A stretch of 43,578 nt of DNA. Source: Bacteroidota bacterium (GTDB lineage: Bacteria; Bacteroidota; Bacteroidia; Chitinophagales; Saprospiraceae). The position numbers and the translations under genes were made by a program. Where the stretch lies: positions 1 through 43,578 of the forward strand of contig JAFMDF010000044.1 in NCBI GenBank assembly GCA_017857395.1. The letters run 5' to 3'. Shown one piece after another: positions 25,422 through 33,976 of this stretch. The first letter of the stretch is position 1, and each line of letters begins with the position of its first letter. The notes beneath the pieces were generated by a model that saw only the letters and a list, made by a program, of their open reading frames with translations, ran no database searches and had not been told where the DNA came from.

Positions 25422-25763
25422 ATGAAAGGAACCCATTTAGGAGAATTTGAAGAAATCGTTTTGTTGGTTATCGCAGCTTTACAACAAGAAGCTTATGGCT
25501 TAGCCATCAAAAAAGAATTAGAAGAACAAACTGGTCGAACGATAACAATTAGTGCGGTTCATGCAGCATGTAACCGCTTGGAAGATAAAGGCTTTTTGTC
25601 GGCTGAATTTGGGGAACGCTCTGCTAGGCGGGGCGGCAAGCGCAAAAAAATCTATGCAGTTACGATGAGCGGGCAGCAGGTATTACAAAATGCTTATGAA
25701 TTGCGACAAAAGTTATGGGATAATATTGCACCTGGGAGTTTTCAGATTGATTGGTCTTTTTAG
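25422..25763 (+). CDS. PadR-family transcriptional regulator (second copy)
   Basis: This 113-residue paralogue of the regulator at 20913 shares the LGEFEE start, AYGLAIKKELEEQTGRTITISAVHAA (helices 1-3, residues 24-49), the recognition helix NRLEDKGFLSAEFGE and the basic wing RRGGKRKKIYAVTMSGQQVL. The C-terminal part (ELRQKLWDNI) is a short dimer helix. It is encoded upstream of permease 6 in the same direction, separated by 287 bases that contain an inverted repeat. The boxes in front of it share TCTACA with the operator of the first PadR gene, which suggests similar DNA specificity and possible cross-regulation. Confidence 0.9.
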   Translation: MKGTHLGEFEEIVLLVIAALQQEAYGLAIKKELEEQTGRTITISAVHAACNRLEDKGFLSAEFGERSARRGGKRKKIYAVTMSGQQVLQNAYELRQKLWDNIAPGSFQIDWSF

Positions 25764-25804
25764 GATAGGAAGTAGTCGGACAATAATAAGTTAACTTAAA
25801 TTTT

Positions 25805-25938
25805 GACTCAAAGTGATTTGAATGGGTTAAACGTAGCTTAGACGGCTGGTTTGAGTAGGAAAATTAATTGTTGCTTTATTCAAACCTGCTCAGACCAGCC
25901 GTCTAAGCTACAACGCTCCACCCAAAATCATTTTGAGC
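25805..25938. repeat. Long inverted repeat between the PadR gene and permease 6
   Basis: The left arm holds GACTCAAAGTGATTTG (25805 on) and CGTAGCTTAGACGGCTGG; the right arm holds CCAGCCGTCTAAGCTAC and AAAATCATTTTGAGCC (to 25938). Each arm is about 54 bases, with a 25-base centre. The inner 18 bases of the stem are perfect. It could attenuate transcription between the two genes. Confidence 0.7.
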
Positions 25939-25949
25939 CTAACTTTTCA

Positions 25950-25974
25950 CCACAGAGTAACAGAGAACACGGAG
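25950..25974. repeat. Solo CACAGAG-type repeat
   Basis: CCACAGAGTAACAGAGAACACGGAG split as CCACAGAGTAACAGAG plus AACACGGAG matches the units that flank the GxxExxY gene at 37 kb. The unit is single here and has no GxxExxY gene beside it. Confidence 0.6.
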
Positions 25975-26050
25975 TTTTTTGACGAATATCGCTTAGATTT
26001 TCACGGTAAGTTTGGTAAGGTCAATAAAATAATCACCCAACTATAAAATT

Positions 26051-28798
26051 TTGAAAGAAGACCCAATATACTATGACCCTCCTGAACGCATCCTTCGCTT
26101 ATTGCGCTGGTTTTGCAAGGACGATTTTTTAGAAGAAATCGAAGGAGATTTGCATGAACTCTTCCAAGAAGAGGTAGAACTCTACGGAATAACAAAAGCA
26201 AACCGTCGTTTTCTGGGTAATGCTATCCGCTATATCCGACCTTATTTTTTTGGCAAAAAAGTTATATCAACAAACCTTCAATATCACCTGACTATGTTTC
26301 AACATTATTTTAAAATTGCTACTCGACATCTATGGAAACAACGGCTATATTCGCTCATTAATATTAGTGGCTTAGCGATTGGTCTAGCCTGCTGTATTGC
26401 CGTTTTATTCTATGTAAAAGATGAATTGGGCTATGATAATTACCATCAGAATGCTGATAATATTTATCGGGTATCTATTAATAGTACCGTATTGTCCTCT
26501 GGAGGCGGTCAAGACCGAGCCAATTCCCCTATTTTATGGGGGCCTGCTTTGAAAAGAGATTATCCAGAAGTAGAAGAATACACTCGTTTTGTCAAATTAG
26601 TCAGTGTAAGTAACCCTTGGAAATGGAGCGCTAATGATAAAGTTTTTGGGGAAACGAACATCTTATATGCCGACCCATCCACTTTTGACTTATTCAATTG
26701 GAAAGTACTTCATGGAGATGCAGCCACCGCTTTGGTAGAAAAAAATGGGATTGTTTTGACCAAAGCAATGGCCTATAAATACTTCAATAGCGAAAATGTA
26801 GTTGGTCAAACCATGACGCTTGACCCACGGCAGCGAGATAATGACGGCAATTTTAGAACGGAGACTTACGATTATACGGTAAGGGCAGTTATAGAAAATA
26901 TTCCTCGCCAATCTCATTTTACCTTTGATTTCTTATTGCCTTCTGCTCATTTGAGTGATATTTATGGATTGGATATCAATGGAAGTGGAGAAGAGCGAAA
27001 TTGGTTTTGGAGAGGTTCAGTAGCCCATACCTATTTGCAACTGAAGGATGGAACGGACCCTAAAAGTTTAGAAGGAAAATTTGCTGATTTTCAAGACCGC
27101 TATCTAGGAGATGCGACGACCTCTAGAGGCTATGTTTACAACCCTTTTTTACAAAGAATCAATGAGATTTATTTGGCTGGAAACATGAGTGCGCAATTAC
27201 AACCTGTAGGAGATAAAATTTACATTTATGGTTTTTCCCTATTGGCACTATTCATTCTATTTATTGCCTGTATTAATTTTATGAATTTATCGACCGCTAG
27301 AGCGATTACTCGTGCCAAGGAAGTTGGCTTAAGAAAAGTCGTCGGGGCAGAGCGTTCTCAATTAGTCACCCAATTTTTGGGAGAGTCTATGGTCATCACC
27401 TTATTTGCTTTGTTCTTTGCTATTGGATTGGCTCGATATAGTTTACCGCTTTTCTATGATTATTTGGATAAGGATTTTGCGATTACCTTATCAGATGAAT
27501 TGCCATTTTTTGTGCTACTATTAGGGGTTGGTGGTTTAGTCGGCATTCTTGCAGGCAGTTATCCCGCCTTTTTCTTATCCAAATTTAAACCCGTTAAAGT
27601 GCTAAAAGGTACGTTTACTAAAACTAAATCTGGTACTTTGGTTAGAAAAGGCTTGGTGGTCTTCCAATTCCTTATCTCTGTTTTTTTAATCATTTTTACG
27701 CTGACTTTGCATAAGCAAATAAACTTTATGAAATCCTACGATTTAGGGTTTGACCAAGATAAGGTCTTAGTTGTTCCGCCTAATACCGCTCGTTCTTTTG
27801 CAAGAAATTATGAAGCAATTAAAGGCGAATTATTACAAATACCTGAGGTAGCAGATATAACCATGTCTTCTGCCGTACCAGGGCAAGGTCTCAATGGTGA
27901 TTTATATGCTGCCAAAGATGCGGACGCTAGTTCTGGATTTGGTTTAGGAGAATATTTAGCAGATTACAATTTCATCGATTTATTCGGTTTACAATTAATT
28001 GCTGGGCGTGATTTTTCTAAAGATATAGCGACTGATGAAGGGATTTTTGAAGAAGGGAAACCAGGACAAGTGACCGCTATTTTGAATGAATCTGCTTTGC
28101 GGCAATTAGGCTGGACCGCCGAAGAAGCCATTGGCAAACAAATTGTCCGAGACCCGAATGCTAAAGATTGGATTGCTACGGTAATAGGTGTCGTCAAAGA
28201 TTTTCATTTTGAATCTTTAGCCGAAGAAATTAATCCAATTGCGATTATTTTACTAGAAGAATATAGTTTTTTGTCGGTTAAACTAAAGCGTAATGATTTA
28301 GCGGGTGGCATTCAAGCAGTAGAAGCAACGGTCAAACAGTTTGCTCCAGATGCAGATTTTAGTTATAATTTCTTAGACGAATCTTTTCAAGAGCAATACG
28401 CTTATGAACAAGGATTAGGACAAGTCCTTAATATCACGTCCTTTTTAGCTATATTGATTGCTTGTTTAGGTTTATTTGGCTTAGCTGCTTTTATGACTGC
28501 GCAAAGAGTGAAAGAAATTGGTATTCGAAAGACCCTTGGCGCCTCCACTACTAGCATCGTCTTTTTACTATCTAAAGATTTTACCAAACTTGTCTTGATT
28601 GCCGTTATTATCGCTATTCCACTTGGCTGGTATGCGACTAATATTGGTTTAATGAATTTCGCTTATCGGATTGATAATAGCTACGATGTTTTTGCCTTAT
28701 CCTTAATCATCGCTTTATTGGTTGCATTCTTGACGGTGAGTTTTCATACCTTAAAAGTGGCTATAATGAATCCTGCGGAGACTTTGAAGACGGAGTAA
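26051..28798 (+). CDS. FtsX/MacB-type permease with N-terminal prefix domain (copy 6)
   Basis: This 915-residue protein has the same layout as the array at 7156-20831. The prefix is diverged (DPPERILRLLRWFCKDDF, EEIEGDLHELFQEEV, AIRYIRPYFFGKK), followed by the first helix SLINISGLAIGLACCIAVLFYV, a large periplasmic domain, IACINFMNLSTARAIT, FtsX motif KEVGLRKVVGAERSQ near 423 and second FtsX motif KEIGIRKTLGASTTS near 820. The end is NPAETLKTE. No ATG is available in front of the prefix, so it starts at TTG 26051, which may lower its translation. A TAAGTTTG element lies 36 bases upstream, but without a well-spaced TTTG. It pairs with the second PadR gene. There is no ATPase motif and no ATPase neighbour. 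Confidence 0.88.
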   Translation: MKEDPIYYDPPERILRLLRWFCKDDFLEEIEGDLHELFQEEVELYGITKANRRFLGNAIRYIRPYFFGKKVISTNLQYHLTMFQHYFKIATRHLWKQRLYSLINISGLAIGLACCIAVLFYVKDELGYDNYHQNADNIYRVSINSTVLSSGGGQDRANSPILWGPALKRDYPEVEEYTRFVKLVSVSNPWKWSANDKVFGETNILYADPSTFDLFNWKVLHGDAATALVEKNGIVLTKAMAYKYFNSENVVGQTMTLDPRQRDNDGNFRTETYDYTVRAVIENIPRQSHFTFDFLLPSAHLSDIYGLDINGSGEERNWFWRGSVAHTYLQLKDGTDPKSLEGKFADFQDRYLGDATTSRGYVYNPFLQRINEIYLAGNMSAQLQPVGDKIYIYGFSLLALFILFIACINFMNLSTARAITRAKEVGLRKVVGAERSQLVTQFLGESMVITLFALFFAIGLARYSLPLFYDYLDKDFAITLSDELPFFVLLLGVGGLVGILAGSYPAFFLSKFKPVKVLKGTFTKTKSGTLVRKGLVVFQFLISVFLIIFTLTLHKQINFMKSYDLGFDQDKVLVVPPNTARSFARNYEAIKGELLQIPEVADITMSSAVPGQGLNGDLYAAKDADASSGFGLGEYLADYNFIDLFGLQLIAGRDFSKDIATDEGIFEEGKPGQVTAILNESALRQLGWTAEEAIGKQIVRDPNAKDWIATVIGVVKDFHFESLAEEINPIAIILLEEYSFLSVKLKRNDLAGGIQAVEATVKQFAPDADFSYNFLDESFQEQYAYEQGLGQVLNITSFLAILIACLGLFGLAAFMTAQRVKEIGIRKTLGASTTSIVFLLSKDFTKLVLIAVIIAIPLGWYATNIGLMNFAYRIDNSYDVFALSLIIALLVAFLTVSFHTLKVAIMNPAETLKTE

Positions 28799-28821
28799 AA
28801 GTTACAGAGTTTACTAAAAAA

Positions 28822-28941
28822 AGAAGAACGATTCCTAAATGAGATAGGCACTCCTGAAAACAGGATTACTGCGTTTCGCAAGTCCTGATGCCTCGGTCGA
28901 AATCTCTATTCCGATATTTGGACTGAGGATATCGTTCTTCT
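28822..28941. repeat. Nested palindrome after permease 6
   Basis: The outer arms AGAAGAACGAT (28822-28832) and ATCGTTCTTCT (28931-28941) are perfect. Within them GAGAT..AGGCA pairs with TGCCT..ATCTC, and the core is the hairpin CAGGATTACTGCG-TTT-CGCAAGTCCTG (28861-28887). It lies between convergent genes and can terminate both, but the layered form looks like a REP-type element. Confidence 0.6.
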
Positions 28942-28991
28942 AGCCTATAAAAATAGTAAATTTTTATAAAAAAAACAAAACTGGTCGAAAA

Positions 28992-31900
28992 TTATTTCTT
29001 TTTTTGATTATCCCCCATCTCCCGATCAATCAATTTAAAATAAGGGTCAACCCCAACTTCCGTTGGCAAAGCATCCACAATAATAGAAACCCGATTTTGA
29101 ATCTGTGATATTTTGTTTTTTTGCAAGTATAATTCCTGTCCATTCTCATCAAAAATACCAATTTCTAAATAATCTGCTAAAGGCAAAGAATGGATTATTT
29201 TTTCTGCATTAGGTAATTGATAACTCAAAGAATCTATTCCATTATCACTATACAATTCTTTGCCTTTTCCACCATGTCGATATTTGCGCACCAAAAAATC
29301 TAGGTCTATTTGATACTGACCATTGTTTAATGGAGTAGCCGTCCAATCCAATACTCGATTATCGTATAAAGTAATGGTCTCAAAAAAGTCATTGATTAAA
29401 TATTGTAAACTGTCGGGCGTTGCTGCTCGAATATAATCCACTAATTCTATCGAAGTGGTGTATCGTTCTTCTTGAAAAGCGACTTTTTCGACGTATTTCT
29501 TTAACGCTTTATTTAATCGCTGCTCTCCAATATAATCACTCATCGCATACATCACCAAAGCACCTTTTGGATAGTGGATGTAATTTTGATGTGGCTCGGC
29601 ATACATCAGCGGTAATTCTTCCAATCGGTCTCTTCTGCGTTGTTCTAAATATTGTTTGAGTTTGCCTTTATTGGTTCGACGCATCGTTTGAATGCCTTTT
29701 TCCTTTTTCTCAACCATCGTCGTCACATATTCCGCCATGCTTTCTACCACCATTTTTACACCTAAAACATCTGCTGGAATCACCTGATTGCCCCACCATT
29801 GATGTGCTACTTCATGGACGCCTGTGCTGAAAGGCATGTCCCAACCATCGTGTTCCAAATGCGCTACATCTGCAATAAAACCTGCGCCTTCCCCTGTTGG
29901 TATAAACCCAGGATAACCATGGGCTGAAGCACCGCCCGTTTGCGCAAATTCTACCAATCGGACTTGTTTAAATTGATAAGGACTAAAGTTTTCAGAACAA
30001 TACGCTAAACTTGCTTTCATGCCAGCCAGCATATTATCTACATTATATCGATGCTTTTTATCATAATATACCGCTAAATCAATGTCTTTCCATTTATCTT
30101 TTTTTACTTCATAATAGCCAGAAGTGCAGACAAATTGCGCCGATATTTTCTCTTGGGTTTTATAATGAAAATAGTTGCGATTATTAACGGTCCATTCTTT
30201 TTGCAATGCACCTGAGCTGAGCGCAATTTGGTCAGCGGAAGTGCTGATAATCGCTTCAAAGTCAATTCTATCTGCATCAATAGCCGTCCAAGAACCAACC
30301 GTTGCTAGACTATCGGTTGGATGAGGACGGTAGGTATGTTTGCCCATACTATTGACCTCCTGAAAAAAGAATAACCAATTGCCTAATCTTGGGAATAAGC
30401 CATCCCTTATCAACGTACCATTTGCTTTAATTAACTCATTAGTGCTTAACCAAGTAACAGGGTCGCTATAATTCGTAAAAGTCATTTGTAGACTATCGCC
30501 TGCTGCCAAACTATTTTCAACAACGATAATATCAAAATGCGCTATGTTGGCAATGGTGTCCTTACTTAGCACAGCGTATTTTTCTTGAAAATCATAACTA
30601 GTATGCAAATCGGGTACATAATTAATAATTAAGGTGTCAATATTTTGATTGGATTGATTTTTTAACCAATATTTCCCTGTTGCCGTATATCGGCGCTCCT
30701 CTGGAAAAATATCTAACTCTATTTTTATGGAAGTAATTTTTGGCTGTACAAATTTTTCGTAATCTTGGTATTTTTGCTTGGCTTCTGATAATAAATGTTG
30801 TCTGTTTGCCCTAGAATAATAATTATTGGCAATATTTCCATCATAATAAAACATAAAACCCATACTTAAAAATGCCAGTAGACAAGTAAAGAAACCCACC
30901 GCTACCCTACCCTTAAACCGTTGTTTGACCAAACCTAATCTTTCAATAAAAGAATAAGTATAGCCTCTTTTCCAAAATAATAAAGCGCCTAGCATCAATA
31001 AATTACCCGCTAAAAGCCAGTAAAATTTATAGATAAAATAAGGTGGTAAATTAGCGCCATAACCATCCATATCGGAATAACGTAATCCAAATACACCGCC
31101 TGGCCCTTGGTTATACCTAAACATCCATTGTTCGAGGAAATCCATCCCTAAAAACTGTGGGCCAAATTCTGAAATACCAATACAGCCAACGGGAATAAAT
31201 AAGAGTAAAAAGAAAGTCAAATAAGGTCTATCTAGGAAGGTATGCATAAATACCGCTAACATACTCCAAATCACAAAATGAATGAGGTTTAAGCCATAAA
31301 GCGTTAATAGGTATTGGTCAATTTCAAAATTAAAATAGCCCTTGTATAATTGCGTTAAAATACCGCCAATCATTACTACAAATAGCAAGACCATTTGCAT
31401 TTTTACTAAGGCTAAAAATTTTGACCCTAAGAATACCCAATTCGGAAATGGGCTAATATCTACCAATTGCTGTGTTTTTGCCATCCTACTTCGCTGCACT
31501 AAAAAACCGGCAAATAAAAAGGTCATAAAGTTGATGATGCCTGAAAAAACTTGACTTGGTAACTCCAAAATTTTCCAAGTCATTGGAAACGTTTCTGTAT
31601 CAAAACGAGGTTGGACAGATTTCATCATCAACAAAACCAAAATCAAACCGCCCAATAATAAACTCAAAAAAGCTTTATTTTTAAGCATATATTTTAAGTC
31701 ATAAATAGACAAGCGCCACATCGTTTTTAGCTGATGTATCTTAGAAAAAATTAAATTGATGTTGGGTAAATCTACTTTAGTAATCGTACCCAAATTGCGT
31801 ACCTTTCCTTTGGTCGTATCAATTGTTTTATTCCTTGTAAATAATTTATTTTTAAAGGAAATAGTCGGTGCTTCTTGGTGCAATTGAAATAGCCCATAGA

Positions 31901-32669
31901 TACCCGTAAAACTCAAACTGCTCACACCCAACCAAAATAACCGATTATAAATAATTACCCCTTTTACAGGAAGTAATAATTCGTTTTGCTCACTAATTGT
32001 CCAGTTTTTAGTATAAAAGGTCACGGATTTCCTACCTAAAGGGTCAAAAATAGCGGCTAAATAAGTGCTTGTCTCCGCTGAAAAATAAGCGCCCGTAAGT
32101 TGGGGTACTAAAAGGAAAAGTAATACAGACACAAATCCTAAATAGATATTCCGACTCAACAAGACGACTCCAAAAACGAGTATACTTAAAAGCAATAAAT
32201 TAGGCAATAAGAAACCGCCAAATACTTGCAAATAAGCCATTGGTTCAAACTGTTTTAGCAATTCGGGATTTGTCCAAGGCATTTGAGTCGCTAAAAAAAA
32301 GCCTAGCATAGAAAAGCCTACTATCAACATCAAAACAGTAAAGCTACTTAAAAACTTTGCCCATATATAGTTATTTTTAGTAATAGGATAACTATTTAAA
32401 ATAGGGTGAACATTTGCTGCAATATCTCGATGTACCGATTGCCCTATAATGACAGGCAACAGGAAAAACAATAGGTACATCACCTTTCGCATTAAATCAT
32501 ATATATAACTAGCAGAATTAAGCACTCTGCCATTAAATCGGTCGGTAGATTCACCCGCCATACCAGCGATTGCAACAAAAGTGATACTAAAAAAAATAAT
32601 GGCAAAAAAGTAAGTAGCGGGCTTTTTAAGCCAATACTTTAGTTCATATTGGTAGATGCTTTTGAACAT
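28992..32669 (-). CDS. ABC-2 type permease fused to an M1-family metallopeptidase
   Basis: This is a 1225-residue protein. The first 600 residues hold two six-helix-like membrane blocks of the ABC-2 type (for example KPATYFFAIIFFSITFVAI and VMYLLFFLLPVIIGQSV), with a further helix near 605-625. The rest is a large extracytoplasmic M1 aminopeptidase-like domain with the zinc site H952-E-V-A-H956, then QWWGNQ and Glu976 in VVESMAEY. The typical GAMEN motif is replaced by GGASAHGYPGF. Such fusions occur in many Bacteroidota next to an ABC ATPase; here none is adjacent. It may cut peptides while or after they are moved across the membrane. The metal ligands are intact, so activity is plausible. 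It has its own promoter (32742-32772). Its end faces the repeat after permease 6. Confidence 0.88.
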   Translation of the reverse strand: MFKSIYQYELKYWLKKPATYFFAIIFFSITFVAIAGMAGESTDRFNGRVLNSASYIYDLMRKVMYLLFFLLPVIIGQSVHRDIAANVHPILNSYPITKNNYIWAKFLSSFTVLMLIVGFSMLGFFLATQMPWTNPELLKQFEPMAYLQVFGGFLLPNLLLLSILVFGVVLLSRNIYLGFVSVLLFLLVPQLTGAYFSAETSTYLAAIFDPLGRKSVTFYTKNWTISEQNELLLPVKGVIIYNRLFWLGVSSLSFTGIYGLFQLHQEAPTISFKNKLFTRNKTIDTTKGKVRNLGTITKVDLPNINLIFSKIHQLKTMWRLSIYDLKYMLKNKAFLSLLLGGLILVLLMMKSVQPRFDTETFPMTWKILELPSQVFSGIINFMTFLFAGFLVQRSRMAKTQQLVDISPFPNWVFLGSKFLALVKMQMVLLFVVMIGGILTQLYKGYFNFEIDQYLLTLYGLNLIHFVIWSMLAVFMHTFLDRPYLTFFLLLFIPVGCIGISEFGPQFLGMDFLEQWMFRYNQGPGGVFGLRYSDMDGYGANLPPYFIYKFYWLLAGNLLMLGALLFWKRGYTYSFIERLGLVKQRFKGRVAVGFFTCLLAFLSMGFMFYYDGNIANNYYSRANRQHLLSEAKQKYQDYEKFVQPKITSIKIELDIFPEERRYTATGKYWLKNQSNQNIDTLIINYVPDLHTSYDFQEKYAVLSKDTIANIAHFDIIVVENSLAAGDSLQMTFTNYSDPVTWLSTNELIKANGTLIRDGLFPRLGNWLFFFQEVNSMGKHTYRPHPTDSLATVGSWTAIDADRIDFEAIISTSADQIALSSGALQKEWTVNNRNYFHYKTQEKISAQFVCTSGYYEVKKDKWKDIDLAVYYDKKHRYNVDNMLAGMKASLAYCSENFSPYQFKQVRLVEFAQTGGASAHGYPGFIPTGEGAGFIADVAHLEHDGWDMPFSTGVHEVAHQWWGNQVIPADVLGVKMVVESMAEYVTTMVEKKEKGIQTMRRTNKGKLKQYLEQRRRDRLEELPLMYAEPHQNYIHYPKGALVMYAMSDYIGEQRLNKALKKYVEKVAFQEERYTTSIELVDYIRAATPDSLQYLINDFFETITLYDNRVLDWTATPLNNGQYQIDLDFLVRKYRHGGKGKELYSDNGIDSLSYQLPNAEKIIHSLPLADYLEIGIFDENGQELYLQKNKISQIQNRVSIIVDALPTEVGVDPYFKLIDREMGDNQKKK

Positions 32670-32741
32670 AATTCGTCGGTTGACGGTGCAAGGTAAACAG
32701 TATAAGATTATCGTTTACCAAACCGAAAATGGATAATAACA

Positions 32742-32772
32742 CAAATGTATTTGCAAATAGGGCTTTGCCCAA
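32742..32772 (-). promoter_or_regulatory. Bacteroidota-type promoter of the ABC-2/M1 gene
   Basis: On the minus strand TTG, 20 bases, then TACATTTG (plus-strand CAAATGTA, 32742-32749) fits the TAnnTTTG consensus. It lies 73 bases in front of the start codon. Confidence 0.5.
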
Positions 32773-33059
32773 TTTTTAGTGATAAAGGGGAAAAAAGGCA
32801 GGATGAAAGGGTAACTGCTTAGAATAGAGAACGCCCGAAAACGTCTGATTTGCTAAGTCTAACAGATTTAACGCTATAATAGCGCATCAGATAAAAAATA
32901 GAGTTTAGCGCAACTTGGAAGCAATTAATAAAAATAAATACTCGTTTCATAAAGAAGGTTTTAGGATTGATGTAGATTCAGTATTGATAATTGCGCATAA
33001 TTTATCCTATTTAATCATTCCTAACTTCTTCATTTAATTTGTCTTTTTTAACTAAATAT
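32773..33059. other. Non-coding gap between divergent genes
   Basis: I see no gene, repeat or strong hairpin in this stretch. It presumably holds the promoter of the glycosidase-like gene at 33060, but I could not place a consensus element with confidence. Confidence 0.5.
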
Positions 33060-33908
33060 ATGAGCTTTAACCTATTTTTTTCTTATAAATGGTGTTTGTT
33101 CTTCCTTCTGCTATTCAGTCAGTGTCAACTGATTCGGAAGCAAGAGCAGGTAAAGCAACTAGCTACCGATTACCCATTTCAATTTCAACAATTAAAAACG
33201 GATAGTTTATTTGATAGCCCACAAGTAATTAGCATTATTCGACTAGCTAAAAAAGATACTGCTGCCTATTATTTTGACTTAGCACATCATCCTAGCCAAT
33301 TGATAAAGACGAGTCAATTTGCTAAGAACGAAAACGCTATACTTGCCATCAATGGCGGTTTTTTTGATATGGATAAAGGAGGAAGTGTGACTTATTTAGA
33401 AGCACAAGACGTTGTTTTTCACAAGCATAAATTGAATGGTGAAAAATGGGCGATTGCCAATTGGGCTAAAACGGGTGCTATTATTATGGATAAAAATGGG
33501 CAATTGAAAATAGAAGCTGCCAAATCACAAGCATTTTATGAGCAGTCCCATGCAGAAGAAAATGTTTTAATTACAGGCCCCTTATTAATTGAAAATGGGA
33601 ACGCGTTAACTTTGCCTAAAAAAGATTTTACAAACAAAAGGCATCCAAGAACTTGCTTATGCGAAACAGCCGATGCTAATTTAATGCTCACTATAGATGG
33701 TCGAAAACATTTTGCTAAAGGCATGAGTCTACGAGAATTACAAACTTTTTTAATGGAACAACATTGTATCCATGCTATTAATTTAGATGGTGGTGGTTCG
33801 ACTACGATGTGGATAAAAGACCAAGGAGTTGTCAATCATCCTAGTGACCCATTTGGAGAACGAAAAGTGGCGAATGCTTTGGTCGTTAAATTGAAAAAAA
33901 TGGAATGA
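33060..33908 (+). CDS. Phosphodiester glycosidase family protein (DUF2233, NAGPA-like)
   Basis: This 282-residue protein counts from the ATG at 33060; a TTG seven codons earlier is less likely because the signal sequence begins at MSFNLFFSYKW. A hydrophobic segment (CLFFLLLFSQCQ) follows, either a signal peptide or an atypical lipoprotein signal with Gln before Cys. The family motifs are AILAINGGFFD, a central TGPLLIENG, KRHPRTCLC, HAINLDGGGSTTMW and GERKVANALVV at the end. The mammalian relative removes N-acetylglucosamine from a phosphodiester in mannose-6-phosphate tagging; bacterial members are linked to cell-surface polysaccharides and their substrates are mostly unknown. It is monocistronic, with a perfect terminator 24 bases after the stop. 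Confidence 0.85.
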   Translation: MSFNLFFSYKWCLFFLLLFSQCQLIRKQEQVKQLATDYPFQFQQLKTDSLFDSPQVISIIRLAKKDTAAYYFDLAHHPSQLIKTSQFAKNENAILAINGGFFDMDKGGSVTYLEAQDVVFHKHKLNGEKWAIANWAKTGAIIMDKNGQLKIEAAKSQAFYEQSHAEENVLITGPLLIENGNALTLPKKDFTNKRHPRTCLCETADANLMLTIDGRKHFAKGMSLRELQTFLMEQHCIHAINLDGGGSTTMWIKDQGVVNHPSDPFGERKVANALVVKLKKME

Positions 33909-33932
33909 ATAACATAAAGCGTAAGGTTCTAA

Positions 33933-33976
33933 AATATAAAAGCCGATTATAATGAGTTATAATCGGCTTTTATATT
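33933..33976 (+). terminator. Intrinsic terminator of the glycosidase-like gene
   Basis: AATATAAAAGCCGATTATAA and TTATAATCGGCTTTTATATT form a perfect 20-base stem with a TGAG loop, and T-rich sequence follows. Confidence 0.85.

Noticed and set aside
28841-28910. tRNA-like stretch (GGTCGAAATC resembles a T-loop)
   Set aside because: No acceptor stem of seven pairs, no anticodon arm of normal size and no CCA-proximal end; the pairing is that of a nested palindrome.
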